A stretch of DNA of 64,000 nucleotides from Chaetoderma sp. LZ-2023a (GCA_034401795.1 CM067372.1:41582429-41646428), one strand, 5' to 3'; shown: positions 33,615 through 42,363, counted from the first letter of the stretch. The notes: generated by a model from the letters alone, not told the origin. Made by a program: numbers and translations.

Positions 33615-34376
33615 GTGACTTCTAGTAAAATTAGCGAGTTTTCTTCCCGGTGTATTGTGTTTCCGGGACTCGCGTTTACCGTGATAAGCGCCTTAGTTAG
33701 TTGGTTTAGGTCAACTCGGTGCTACCTAGGACTAATTTCTCTTTCTGTTTCTGTCCACAGGTCTGTATGACGCTAGGTTGTGACGTCACAGTACCAGAGA
33801 ATTAGTATTCTCTCCACCATGGTTCCATTTCCTACTAACACTGTTAGGTTATCTAACCAAATGAAAAATTATGTCCAGTGAGTTGGAGGCCTGGTATAAA
33901 GGTCTTCTCACTTTGCCCTCTTGATCCAATTCCTTCCCCATGAGGTGGAGAGAGTTAAGAGGCGTGCAGATGGTGGAGTTTCCGGTTCGTCACGTTGGAT
34001 GGTTTGTCTATACAAAGTGTCAGGTATCTAGTTATTGATAATGTGGTGATGTTAATTATTGTAAACAATCAAAGGGAGATAATTAACATTTTTGCCAGTC
34101 AAGAGTTATCTATATGTATCTGATGGTTGTGTAGTCAACTTATCCATTCAGCATACAATTCGTCTTTGCACTTGGATGTTTTGTTGGGATCGAATTTTTC
34201 CTGTCACGGGATTAATGACGTCATAATCAGCTGGCTATGTATTTATTAGCAATTCAAGCGCTATGCTGGTTTTTGATGTATATTGATCTTTATGATCGTT
34301 TTCCTTCTCCTTGAGTTGGATTGAGTTTCTAAGCTTAACTAGTTGCTCATACTCCTTGTCCTTTGCCCTGTTTCAG

Positions 34377-36440
34377 GGACCGGGTTGCGCGTCCTGTGGA
34401 CGTTTTATGCATGTAAAGTTCTGGCCGCATCTGTGTTATCGATGTAGCCCTTGTGGTCCATTGATTAATTGTGACATATGTAAGCACTGGGGGGGCGAGT
34501 TAATGTCCGAATTCTTGTGCTGCTTACAGGCGACGGACAAGGTGGTAGAGGAGGAGAGGAAGAAGAAGCGGAAACGAGAGGTTGTAAGTAGGAAGGGTAA
34601 GGGGAAGGTCTCGTCCGCGGTGGATATGGAGACCTTCCGGACCGAGATGTTGGGAGAGATGAAGAGGACAATAAAAGATTTGGTTCCAGGGTTGCTTCGT
34701 GGCATGCTTCCTGGACCGGATCCTTTATTGTCCTCATCATCGGCTTCGGAGCAGGTAATCCCCGCCTCTGGATCGATTTTCCTTAGTCCGCTTCCGTTGT
34801 CCGACGATTCAGAGGTGGCCCCATTAGAGGGGGCGTTCCACGGCCCTGGCAGCAGGCTTATTGCCGCGCCGATAGGGGACCGTGGACGGTTGTCGCTGGA
34901 ACCCGCTGGCTGCTTATCAGTCCAGGGGTATCCGCACGCCGCGGTGGCCAGTACCTCCTATGGCACCGTTCCTGGTCAGCCCGGGTTAGCTCTCTTTGCT
35001 GACCCGGGGTCTAATCTTTCTGACCAGGGTGATGAGGATTACCTGCTAGGGTCGCCGTCTGACGACGTGGACATGGATGAAGGCGTTTGTGCACCCCTCG
35101 CGGGGAATACAGGCGCTTTTTTCCACGGTATTACTCACCCTGGAGTAAGGTCCGCGGTTCAGGTGGTGGCCCAGGGCGCTGCTGATGGCCAGCGGTACCG
35201 CATACCTCGGCTTGCCGAGAGTGTAGCTGGTGCTGGCCGGGCCCGTGGTAGGGCTATATATACCCCGCGCTCTACCGCGGTGCCTGCTCCTGGTCAAACC
35301 AGTGATATTCTCATGCCGGTGCTGTCAGGCCCGCATGTTTTCCCTGGCTTGCCAGGTGTATCAGCGTACCCGCCGTCAAGCTCTACTGCTTGCGCTCAGG
35401 AGGAAGACGAAGGACCCCGTCTTGTAGAGCGCTCGCAGTTAGCCACGGAGGAGGATTGGTATGACGCTTGCCAGTGGTTGGTGAGCGTTAGGCCTGATCT
35501 GCCCGTGGAGCAGTCGGCTAGCCACCGTGTTCACACGCCGTGGTTAGCTGGGAAACCAACTGCTAACGCTATGCCTTCTCTGCCGCTGGCGGAGCATGTC
35601 GTTGACATGTTCAAGGCGGCGGAGGCGTCCATTAACACGAGTGGACGTCTCGCGAAGGCCCCTCGCGAGGTGGCCAGGCGTTGTCGCATCGTGCCCCTGG
35701 ACTACCAGCGGTACGGTGTGGTACCCAAGCCCAGCGTGGATGACCGCGCGGCTTTGGGTGAGGATACGCGGCCAGGCTCCCGTTCTGACGCGGGGGTCTT
35801 GTGCGCGAACGCGTTGCGTTCGGCGAATACCGCGTTGCGTGATGCGGAGGAGAGTGGGAGGGCTTCGATTGCCGCTCTGTCCCACGTCTCCCAGCTGTTA
35901 CAGGGGGTAGTAACAGCATCCGCATCGCGCCAGCCAGGCCCGCTCGCGGTCCAGCGAACCATCCAGGATGGTATTAACCTGGCGCTGGACTGTATGACGC
36001 GGGCGGTGACCAGGAGTGTCAGGGCAAGACGCACATTTGCCCTGGACAATCTGTGCCCGTCTCAGGACCTGTATAATAGGCTACTCCGTACGCCTATGAC
36101 GGGTCCTGGTCTTTTTGGAGGTGAGGGATGTCGCCACCTCCAGGAGACGGTCACCCTGGTGAATAACCAGAGGGCGCTGCGCGAACAGTTTGAGGTACTG
36201 CGTCGTGCTAACGTTCGCGCCGCGGCCCCTGCGTATCGTCCCCTGCAGGCTCGTGGTGGTGTTGGCCAAGTCAGAGGCCAGCCGCCGTCGCAGCGCCGGC
36301 CTCGGCCGCGTGCGATTCGGCCAGCAGTGAGGGGGGCGCAGGCTCCTCAGCCGCCGTCAGCCAGGCAGCCGCCCGTGCACCGAGGTGCGCGCGGGGCGGG
36401 GCGGGTCGCGCGAGGATCTGGGCGTGGTTATCGTTCCTGA
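34377..36440 (+). CDS. DIRS-C ORF1, Gag-like protein, exon 2 (copy 1)
   Basis: 687 codons from the predicted acceptor to UGA at 36438-36440. In order: the Cys module C-x2-C-x12-C-x2-C-x2-C-x5-C-x2-C; a charged Glu/Lys/Arg helix-like segment (EEERKKKRKR); a Ser/Gly/Pro-rich middle; conserved blocks SQLATEEDWYDACQWL and CRIVPLDYQRYGVVPKPSVD; an Ala/Arg region ending in an Arg/Gly/Pro-rich, RNA-binding-like tail (RGARGAGRVARGSGRGYRS). It is presumed to form the particle that packages element RNA. The frame continues open upstream to 34311 without an AUG. The same frame stays open after the UGA to the end of the recombinase. Confidence 0.8.
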   Translation, partial: GPGCASCGRFMHVKFWPHLCYRCSPCGPLINCDICKHWGGELMSEFLCCLQATDKVVEEERKKKRKREVVSRKGKGKVSSAVDMETFRTEMLGEMKRTIKDLVPGLLRGMLPGPDPLLSSSSASEQVIPASGSIFLSPLPLSDDSEVAPLEGAFHGPGSRLIAAPIGDRGRLSLEPAGCLSVQGYPHAAVASTSYGTVPGQPGLALFADPGSNLSDQGDEDYLLGSPSDDVDMDEGVCAPLAGNTGAFFHGITHPGVRSAVQVVAQGAADGQRYRIPRLAESVAGAGRARGRAIYTPRSTAVPAPGQTSDILMPVLSGPHVFPGLPGVSAYPPSSSTACAQEEDEGPRLVERSQLATEEDWYDACQWLVSVRPDLPVEQSASHRVHTPWLAGKPTANAMPSLPLAEHVVDMFKAAEASINTSGRLAKAPREVARRCRIVPLDYQRYGVVPKPSVDDRAALGEDTRPGSRSDAGVLCANALRSANTALRDAEESGRASIAALSHVSQLLQGVVTASASRQPGPLAVQRTIQDGINLALDCMTRAVTRSVRARRTFALDNLCPSQDLYNRLLRTPMTGPGLFGGEGCRHLQETVTLVNNQRALREQFEVLRRANVRAAAPAYRPLQARGGVGQVRGQPPSQRRPRPRAIRPAVRGAQAPQPPSARQPPVHRGARGAGRVARGSGRGYRS

Positions 36441-38571
36441 CAGGGCGCTTACCGCGGTAAGGACCACGCCGGTGTGTATGGCGACGGAGACAGTGCCGCT
36501 CTTGCATGCCTTGTGTCCACCGCGGTCCCTAGGTGGACCGGTGGGAGGCCGGCTAGCCGACCACATGCAAGAGTGGGAACGGTTAACTCAGGACCGTTTA
36601 GTCTTGCGATGGCTTTCCGTGGGGTATCATCCAGAGTGGATGACAGGCCCGCCGTCGCGACTGTCTCTGGTGCCAGTCTGGACTCCCATTCCGAGAGATC
36701 CAGATCAAAGGTTGTGTATCGAGGAGGAGATAAATTCCCTCGTACAAAAAGGAGCTATTCAGCCGGCACAAAGGTGTCCGGGCTTCTATTCAACCCTGTT
36801 CTTGGTAACAAAACGCACCGGTGGGTGGAGACCGATTCTCAACCTCAAGCCATTGAACAAGTTCATCGAGACGCCCAGTTTCAAGATGGAAACGGTGCGC
36901 TCGGTGTTGGCGGGGTTGGAGAGGGGGATGTGGACGGCGTCGATAGATTTGAAGGACGCTTATTTCCACATCCCCATCCACAAGAGTTTCTGTCGCTTCC
37001 TGAGATTTGCATTCCAGGGCAGACAGTGGGAATTCAGGGTGTTGCCCTTCGGAATTTCCACGGCTCCTCGGGTTTTCACCCGTGTGGTTCTTGCGATCAC
37101 AGCATACCTCCGCAGGAGAAGCATAGCAGTCCACACGTACATAGACGACTGGCTGTTGAAAGCGCACACCCGGGAAAGTTTGTCCGCCAATCTGGAGATT
37201 GTTTTGAAAATTCTCACAGACTTGGGCTGGATGATCAATTTCCCAAAATCAGAGCTGACTCCATCCCAGAAGTTTGTTTACCTGGGGATGTTCTTCGATC
37301 TGGAGACAGGATATGTTTATCCTACTCAGGAGAGAGTTCAAATACTCATCTCGTTGATTCAGTCAGTGTGCGACAGTCGTCATGTCCTGGCACGGGTTTA
37401 CTTGAGAATGCTGGGGTTGATGGTTTCGTTGGAACCAGTCATTCCTCAGGCCGCCTTACGCAAGCGGCCGATCCAGTTGTTTCTCATGACACAATGGACC
37501 CAGAGTACAGGTTCGCTGGACTCGAATGTGTCAGTGTTGGCGCCTCTGATTCACCACCTGCAATGGTGGTTGAATACAGAGAATCTCTTACCGGGGGTTT
37601 TGCTAACCCCTCCCCACCCTCAGGTGACTGTGTATACAGATGCATCGATGGAGGGCTGGGGAGCTTGCCTGGAAGAATCCACGATATCAGGGCTTTGGAA
37701 TCTGGAACAGTCACAGGAACATATAAATCTACTGGAGCTAAGAGCAGTAGTCCTGGGCCTGGAACATTTCTTACAGAAAGTTCAGGGCAAGATTGTTCTT
37801 ATTCGTTCAGACAACTCAACAGTTGTGACTTACATAAACCGCCAGGGCGGAACGAAGTCGCCCAGTCTCTGTATGATGACATGGAAACTGCTTTGTTGGT
37901 GTCTGGATCACCAGATTACCTTGAAAGCAGTTCATATTCCGGGAAGGTTAAACCTGCTAGCAGACTCATTGAGCCGAAGGATGAGTGTTTTACCCACGGA
38001 ATGGCAACTAAATCAATGTGTGGCGGATCGTCTGTTCGACCATTGGGGGAAACCCAACATCGATTTGTTCGCAACGAAGAAGAATGCGAAGATGACGACG
38101 TACGTCTCTCCGATTCCGGATCCAAGCGCTTTCGCAACAGATGCGTTAGCTATCAGCTGGGGGAGAATGTATGCATACGCATTCCCTCCAGCAATCCTGA
38201 TTCCAAAAATTCTTCAGAAAATCAGACAGGAGGAATGCCAAGTGCTTCTGATCGCCCCGGATTGGCCAAGCCGATCTTGGTATACGGATCTGCTGGACCT
38301 TCTGGTCTGCAATCCGGTTCCTCTGCCTCTGATGGACGATATTATCTTCCAGGGCAAGGCCCTTCACAACAATCCGTCAATGTTCAGATTGACTGCGTGG
38401 ATGTTGTCAAGGAATCTAGAATTAAGGAGGGCTTTTCTGAGCAAGCAGCCATGTTTATGGCCAAAGCCAGGAGGGGGTCAACCTCCAGAGCATATAATTA
38501 TAAAATCAACAGATTTGCAGAATGGTGCTCAAAAAGATGTATTGATCCAATGGATTCATCTATTCAAGTAG
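36385..38571 (+). CDS. DIRS-C reverse transcriptase/RNase H with DAM-like tail (copy 1)
   Basis: 728 open codons, frame +1 relative to ORF1 and overlapping its last 56 nt; the first AUG is at 36478 (codon 32). RT: GGWRPILNLKPLN (146-158), SIDLKDAYFHIP with D188, LPFGISTAPRVFTRV, YIDD (252-255). RNase H: YTDASMEGWG with D419, E451, RSDNSTV with D476, HIPGRLNLLADSLSR with D527. After this, residues 558-625 (IDLFATKKNAK, SPIPDP, LAISW, AFPP) resemble the DAM-like methyltransferase region described in DIRS1-group elements, with AFPP in place of a canonical DPPY-like motif. It synthesises element cDNA. All RT and RNase H catalytic residues are present. Confidence 0.9.
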   Translation: MRAGRGGSREDLGVVIVPDRALTAVRTTPVCMATETVPLLHALCPPRSLGGPVGGRLADHMQEWERLTQDRLVLRWLSVGYHPEWMTGPPSRLSLVPVWTPIPRDPDQRLCIEEEINSLVQKGAIQPAQRCPGFYSTLFLVTKRTGGWRPILNLKPLNKFIETPSFKMETVRSVLAGLERGMWTASIDLKDAYFHIPIHKSFCRFLRFAFQGRQWEFRVLPFGISTAPRVFTRVVLAITAYLRRRSIAVHTYIDDWLLKAHTRESLSANLEIVLKILTDLGWMINFPKSELTPSQKFVYLGMFFDLETGYVYPTQERVQILISLIQSVCDSRHVLARVYLRMLGLMVSLEPVIPQAALRKRPIQLFLMTQWTQSTGSLDSNVSVLAPLIHHLQWWLNTENLLPGVLLTPPHPQVTVYTDASMEGWGACLEESTISGLWNLEQSQEHINLLELRAVVLGLEHFLQKVQGKIVLIRSDNSTVVTYINRQGGTKSPSLCMMTWKLLCWCLDHQITLKAVHIPGRLNLLADSLSRRMSVLPTEWQLNQCVADRLFDHWGKPNIDLFATKKNAKMTTYVSPIPDPSAFATDALAISWGRMYAYAFPPAILIPKILQKIRQEECQVLLIAPDWPSRSWYTDLLDLLVCNPVPLPLMDDIIFQGKALHNNPSMFRLTAWMLSRNLELRRAFLSKQPCLWPKPGGGQPPEHIIIKSTDLQNGAQKDVLIQWIHLFK

Positions 38572-39410
38572 TAGCTGATTTCCTCTGTCACCTCTATGAT
38601 GCCTATAGCCTCAAGCCTAACTCTATTGCTGGTTATAAGTCAGCATTAATGTCTGTTATTCCTTGCTTGGCTAAGAGGGGAAGTGATGAAGTAAATACAT
38701 TGAATGTATTAATTAAAGGCATGGGCAATCTAAGACCAAGGAATCCTCCTGTGATTCCGTCTTGGAGTTTATCGCTAGTGCTTCAAGTACTAGGTGATAA
38801 GCCTTTTGAACCACTTAGTTCCATTTCTATGAAACTATTAACACTGAAGACTGTGTTTTTAATTGCTGCGGCCTCGGCTAGGCGTAGGAGTGAGATTCAT
38901 GCCTTATCAGCCGAGGATGACCGTTTTGTGGTTTCAGGGGAAGGCCTTAAGCTGCTACCTAGGATTAATTTCTTGGCTAAAAATCAGTCGTTGAAATATC
39001 CAGGTCAACCTATTATTTTGCCTGCTTTAACTAGATATGATCCTAATTCTAAAGCATGGTGTCCCGTCCGGGCGCTGCGCCGGTACAAACAACGTACGGC
39101 GGCATGGCGCACCGACCAGTCAGCGTTATGGTTGTCATATATTGAACCCCATGGGAGGGCTTCTAAGGACACCATTTCCAGGTGGATTGTGGAATGCATT
39201 CAGTTTTGCCATAAATCCGCCACCGGGAAACAGGTTGACGTGGCCAAGGCTCACAGTGTCCGCGGCGTAGTGACATCCACGGCCCTATTTAATGGGGTCC
39301 CTGTGGATGATATTATGTCGGTGGCTCAGTGGCACTGTGAGTCAAGTTTTACAGACCATTATCTCCGTGACACCTCTAATCCTCTCGCCTTGTCGGTTTT
39401 GAAAAAATAA
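38382..39410 (+). CDS. DIRS-C tyrosine recombinase (copy 1)
   Basis: 342 codons from VQIDCVDVV to the TAA; the first AUG in the domain is at about 38451 (MFMAKARRGS). SAM-like N-terminal region (RAYNYKINRFAEWC, GYKSALMSVIPCL), then the catalytic core: R169 in SARRRSEIHAL, H291-x2-R294 in AHSVRG, H318 in AQWHCES, and nucleophile Y327 in TDHYLRD. It would integrate a circular cDNA by strand exchange. The same frame is open far upstream to ORF1's UGA, so the mode of translation is unclear. Confidence 0.9.
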   Translation, partial: VQIDCVDVVKESRIKEGFSEQAAMFMAKARRGSTSRAYNYKINRFAEWCSKRCIDPMDSSIQVVADFLCHLYDAYSLKPNSIAGYKSALMSVIPCLAKRGSDEVNTLNVLIKGMGNLRPRNPPVIPSWSLSLVLQVLGDKPFEPLSSISMKLLTLKTVFLIAAASARRRSEIHALSAEDDRFVVSGEGLKLLPRINFLAKNQSLKYPGQPIILPALTRYDPNSKAWCPVRALRRYKQRTAAWRTDQSALWLSYIEPHGRASKDTISRWIVECIQFCHKSATGKQVDVAKAHSVRGVVTSTALFNGVPVDDIMSVAQWHCESSFTDHYLRDTSNPLALSVLKK

Positions 39411-39941
39411 ATCGGTTTATATTTTTTGAGGTGATTTCCTCATTACTTATATATATCACAATTAATTTATGGAAACACCCACATTTTTGGGCCTGCATCA
39501 GTCTTTACCGATGGGAAGATGATGTCAGCAGCCATTGTCAACAAGGTCAGTCTTGTTCATGTGTTGTCCGTTGTTGATTGTATTGTCACGATTACCCGTT
39601 ATTAATATGGTGATGGTTTGTGTATTTGTGTGGTTCATTGTTGAGAGTTACGAAAATGGAGCTTTTTCGTCTCTGTCCTGTAGTACATGGCACTTGTACG
39701 TAGAGAGCGTATAGGACATTGAGGTCAGTCGACTCTTCCTCCCAGGAAGGAGGGGGGGGGAGCGCATATGACATTCGGTCATCTCTCATACATCGGTGGT
39801 GTTATCCGATGGTTAGTCAAATCCTGACTGTTTTTTCTTACAGTTTCAGAAGTTTAAGTGCCTTAAACGCAGAAAAGCGTATAGGGATGAGCTGGTCTTT
39901 TGACCTCGCCTCCCTCCCGCCAGATTCACTTTCGAATTCTG
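39411..39941. other. DIRS-C 3' untranslated region (copy 1)
   Basis: Non-coding. A G-run at about 39750 differs by one base from copy 2. Confidence 0.6.
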
Positions 39942-40040
39942 GCAATATCAAAAGTATTAGGGAGGTAAGTATACTCTTGAAGTGAAATAAACGAAATCTA
40001 GGATTTCTTTTTTCACGAGAGAGTTGATACTTACCTCCCT
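39942..40040. repeat. ICR of DIRS-C (copy 1)
   Basis: GGAGGTAAGTATACTCTTGA..GTGAAA is the reverse complement of the left terminus; it is followed directly by TAAACGAAATCTAGGATTTC.., the reverse complement of the right terminus. It predicts the circle junction CGTTTA/TTTCAC. Confidence 0.92.
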
Positions 40041-40110
40041 AGATACGGACCCGGCCTCTCCACCCCACAGAGGCTCGGTCTTCAGGCTCTTAATAGTTGC
40101 ATGTGTGTCA

Positions 40111-40327
40111 GCCAATAATCTAGTCAGAGGAAGTGCTAGTCTGCGCATGCGCGGTGGTGGGGCTGGCATCCGCCAGACTACGCTCTGACTCCCTGCCCAG
40201 TAGGGGCACCTAACTGTTTTAAATCTGAGTGTTTATTGAGTGAAAGCCAATATTTAGCAATATCAAAAGTATTAGGGAGGTAAGTATCAACTCTCTCGTG
40301 AAAAAAGAAATCCTAGATTTCGTTTTA
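40111..40327 (-). repeat. Right ITR of DIRS-C (copy 1)
   Basis: Inverted copy of the left ITR from GCCAATAATCTAG to GTATTAGGGAGGTAAGTAT, then the unique right end. The NRF-1-like palindrome is at 40142-40153. Copy 1 has CTCTCTCGTG and GTTTTA where copy 2 has CTCTCGTG and GTTTA. Confidence 0.88.
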
Positions 40328-40957
40328 TACTGCCCTAATAATCAACCATTGAATCGCGGAAAAATCCCTAGTTCACTCAGATTCAACTATGGTTGCTATT
40401 GACCTCAACAGTCATTCTCAGAGTTATGGGAATATCATTCTACCTGATAGGAGGGGTGAGGACATTGAAAAATTGGATGGATGAGCAGAAGCTGATTCTC
40501 TTGAATAGGGCACATAACCCCCCCCCCCCCCCCCCCCCCCCTACATTCTACTCAAGACGATGGCATACCTCAAGTTCTCCTGCTCTAGCATTTTCGACAG
40601 AAAGTCTACATCAAGAATCTTTGCGTATTGTTTGGGAACACCTTGGAGGCAGGATCACTGCCCTGTTTTCATTACCATTAACATGGATGTCGAGATTGAC
40701 CAAAATCAGACTCCTCGGTGGAACTGTAAGAAAGCAGACTGGGGACAGATATCAGAAAGAGAGTGACAGATTGGTAAAAGACATTGATGTCAAAAAACCA
40801 AAAATATCAATAAAGTTGAGAGCTTAACTCTGTTTTACTCTCTGCTGCTGGCAAATGCATTCCTAGGGGATCCAGGAAAAACTACAGACCTTACTGGAGT
40901 ACGTCTCTGCAAAAAGTACACGAAGAAATGTCCAAAGCAAGGGAAATTGCAGAGAAT
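40328..40957 (+). pseudogene. LINE continuation after DIRS-C, copy 1, with assembly-type insertions
   Basis: Same sequence as 49865-50470 but with extra bases at many places, including a C-run of about 34 (40518-40551) where copy 2 has 9, AGAG for AG, CC for C and longer A-runs. Only insertions, no deletions or substitutions, stand out. It ends at AGAGAAT, then about 16 unmatched bases precede the gap. Confidence 0.85.
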
Positions 40958-40973
40958 AACACACGTGTCATGC

Positions 40974-41473
40974 NNNNNNNNNNNNNNNNNNNNNNNNNNN
41001 NNNNNNNNNNNNNNNNNNNNNNNNNNNNNNNNNNNNNNNNNNNNNNNNNNNNNNNNNNNNNNNNNNNNNNNNNNNNNNNNNNNNNNNNNNNNNNNNNNNN
41101 NNNNNNNNNNNNNNNNNNNNNNNNNNNNNNNNNNNNNNNNNNNNNNNNNNNNNNNNNNNNNNNNNNNNNNNNNNNNNNNNNNNNNNNNNNNNNNNNNNNN
41201 NNNNNNNNNNNNNNNNNNNNNNNNNNNNNNNNNNNNNNNNNNNNNNNNNNNNNNNNNNNNNNNNNNNNNNNNNNNNNNNNNNNNNNNNNNNNNNNNNNNN
41301 NNNNNNNNNNNNNNNNNNNNNNNNNNNNNNNNNNNNNNNNNNNNNNNNNNNNNNNNNNNNNNNNNNNNNNNNNNNNNNNNNNNNNNNNNNNNNNNNNNNN
41401 NNNNNNNNNNNNNNNNNNNNNNNNNNNNNNNNNNNNNNNNNNNNNNNNNNNNNNNNNNNNNNNNNNNNNNNNN
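40974..41473. other. Assembly gap of exactly 500 N
   Basis: Round-number run of N, so the true size is unknown. The flanking short stretches (40958-40973 and 41474-41490) match neither copy and look like contig-end noise. Confidence 0.99.
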
Positions 41474-42363
41474 ACGACACGACGATGTTAGATGGGTGCA
41501 GCATAGCTAAAACTGGAAAGGTCCATTGTAACCAGTTACCAAACAGTATAAAAGGAAGTGCCAAACGGAGTACTAACATTCAGATTTTGATCCAAGTAGG
41601 ATCAGCGTTAGAAACAATAGAAGAGCTCCATGACCAGGTCCAGAATCTTCCTTTCATGATTAGTCTGGATGCAATATCCAAAATGGCCATTGAGAAAATC
41701 TGTTCCCTTTGAATGATGCAATGTATCTTTAGCCAAATGATTCAAAATACTAGAACATGATTCCCATCAGATAAAGCCATCCATAAAAAAGATTTTGTTT
41801 CCTGCAAACCGGGTGAGAAAAAGACTTCAGTAGGGAGGAGGTAAATATATGTATATTTTTTAAATTATTAATTTATTTTAAAAAGGTAATAAGTATTTGT
41901 TTTTAAGATATTTGAGTAGATGTCAATTAAATATTGTTTTAACTGCCAAATTTGCCATGTTTTTTCATGACAAAATTAACAAAAGAGTTTCACATTGCAT
42001 ACAAATGGCATTAAAACACTAATTTGTATAGTTTGACAAATGTATGGATGTTTTAACATTTATGCTTGGCATGCTGGGTAGAAACAAAAAAAATGTTTTA
42101 TACCCAGCCGGGTGAAAAAATTAAATGTCACCCGGGAGATTTACAGGAAACGAAATTATTTTTTATTTTGACCTAAATCTTCATGAAGGGGCACATTTTG
42201 GTTTAAAAAATACCAGTTTTCATTTTTGCAGGAATGAAGTCGGGATGCCAAACTGTGGGAGAAATTATTTTTTTCAAATTGGTCGCCAAAATTTGTTTTG
42301 CTCCAATCGACTTAAAACTTGGTGATCTTATAGGTCATATATAGGCGCTATCCCCTGCTACAC

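Larger units (their letters stand above)
33279..40327 (+). mobile_element. DIRS-C, assembly copy 1: full-length DIRS retrotransposon (7.05 kb)
   Basis: From TTTCACTTCAAGAG to GATTTCGTTTTA. The interrupted LINE reading frame fixes both borders and shows no target duplication. Order: left ITR, exon 1, intron, Gag, RT/RNase H/DAM-like, recombinase, ICR, right ITR. All large ORFs are open and CpG-rich, which suggests a young, possibly active element. It is in the same orientation as the ABCA3-like gene. Confidence 0.93.
31950..40957 (+). repeat. Copy 1 of a 9-kb near-identical duplication flanking the gap
   Basis: Matches 41491-about 50470 at a constant offset of 9541 up to about 39750, where one G fewer makes it 9540. 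It includes host intron sequence, LINE sequence and all of DIRS-C. After about 40327, copy 1 carries many small insertions compared with copy 2. Copy 1 stops at the N gap and copy 2 begins just after it. Confidence 0.95.

Noticed and set aside
34436..36566. Minus-strand ORFs of 60-115 codons under DIRS Gag
   Set aside because: Shadow frames of a GC-rich coding region with no domain signature; the same holds for the matching ORFs in copy 2 and DIRS-D.
36474..38381. Long + strand ORF overlapping the RT of DIRS-C as a separate gene
   Set aside because: It is the -1 frame of the RT and joins the recombinase; no independent domain is visible. Reported as a finding, not as a gene.
40928..41579. 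ORFs running through the N gap
   Set aside because: They consist almost wholly of undetermined bases and are artefacts.
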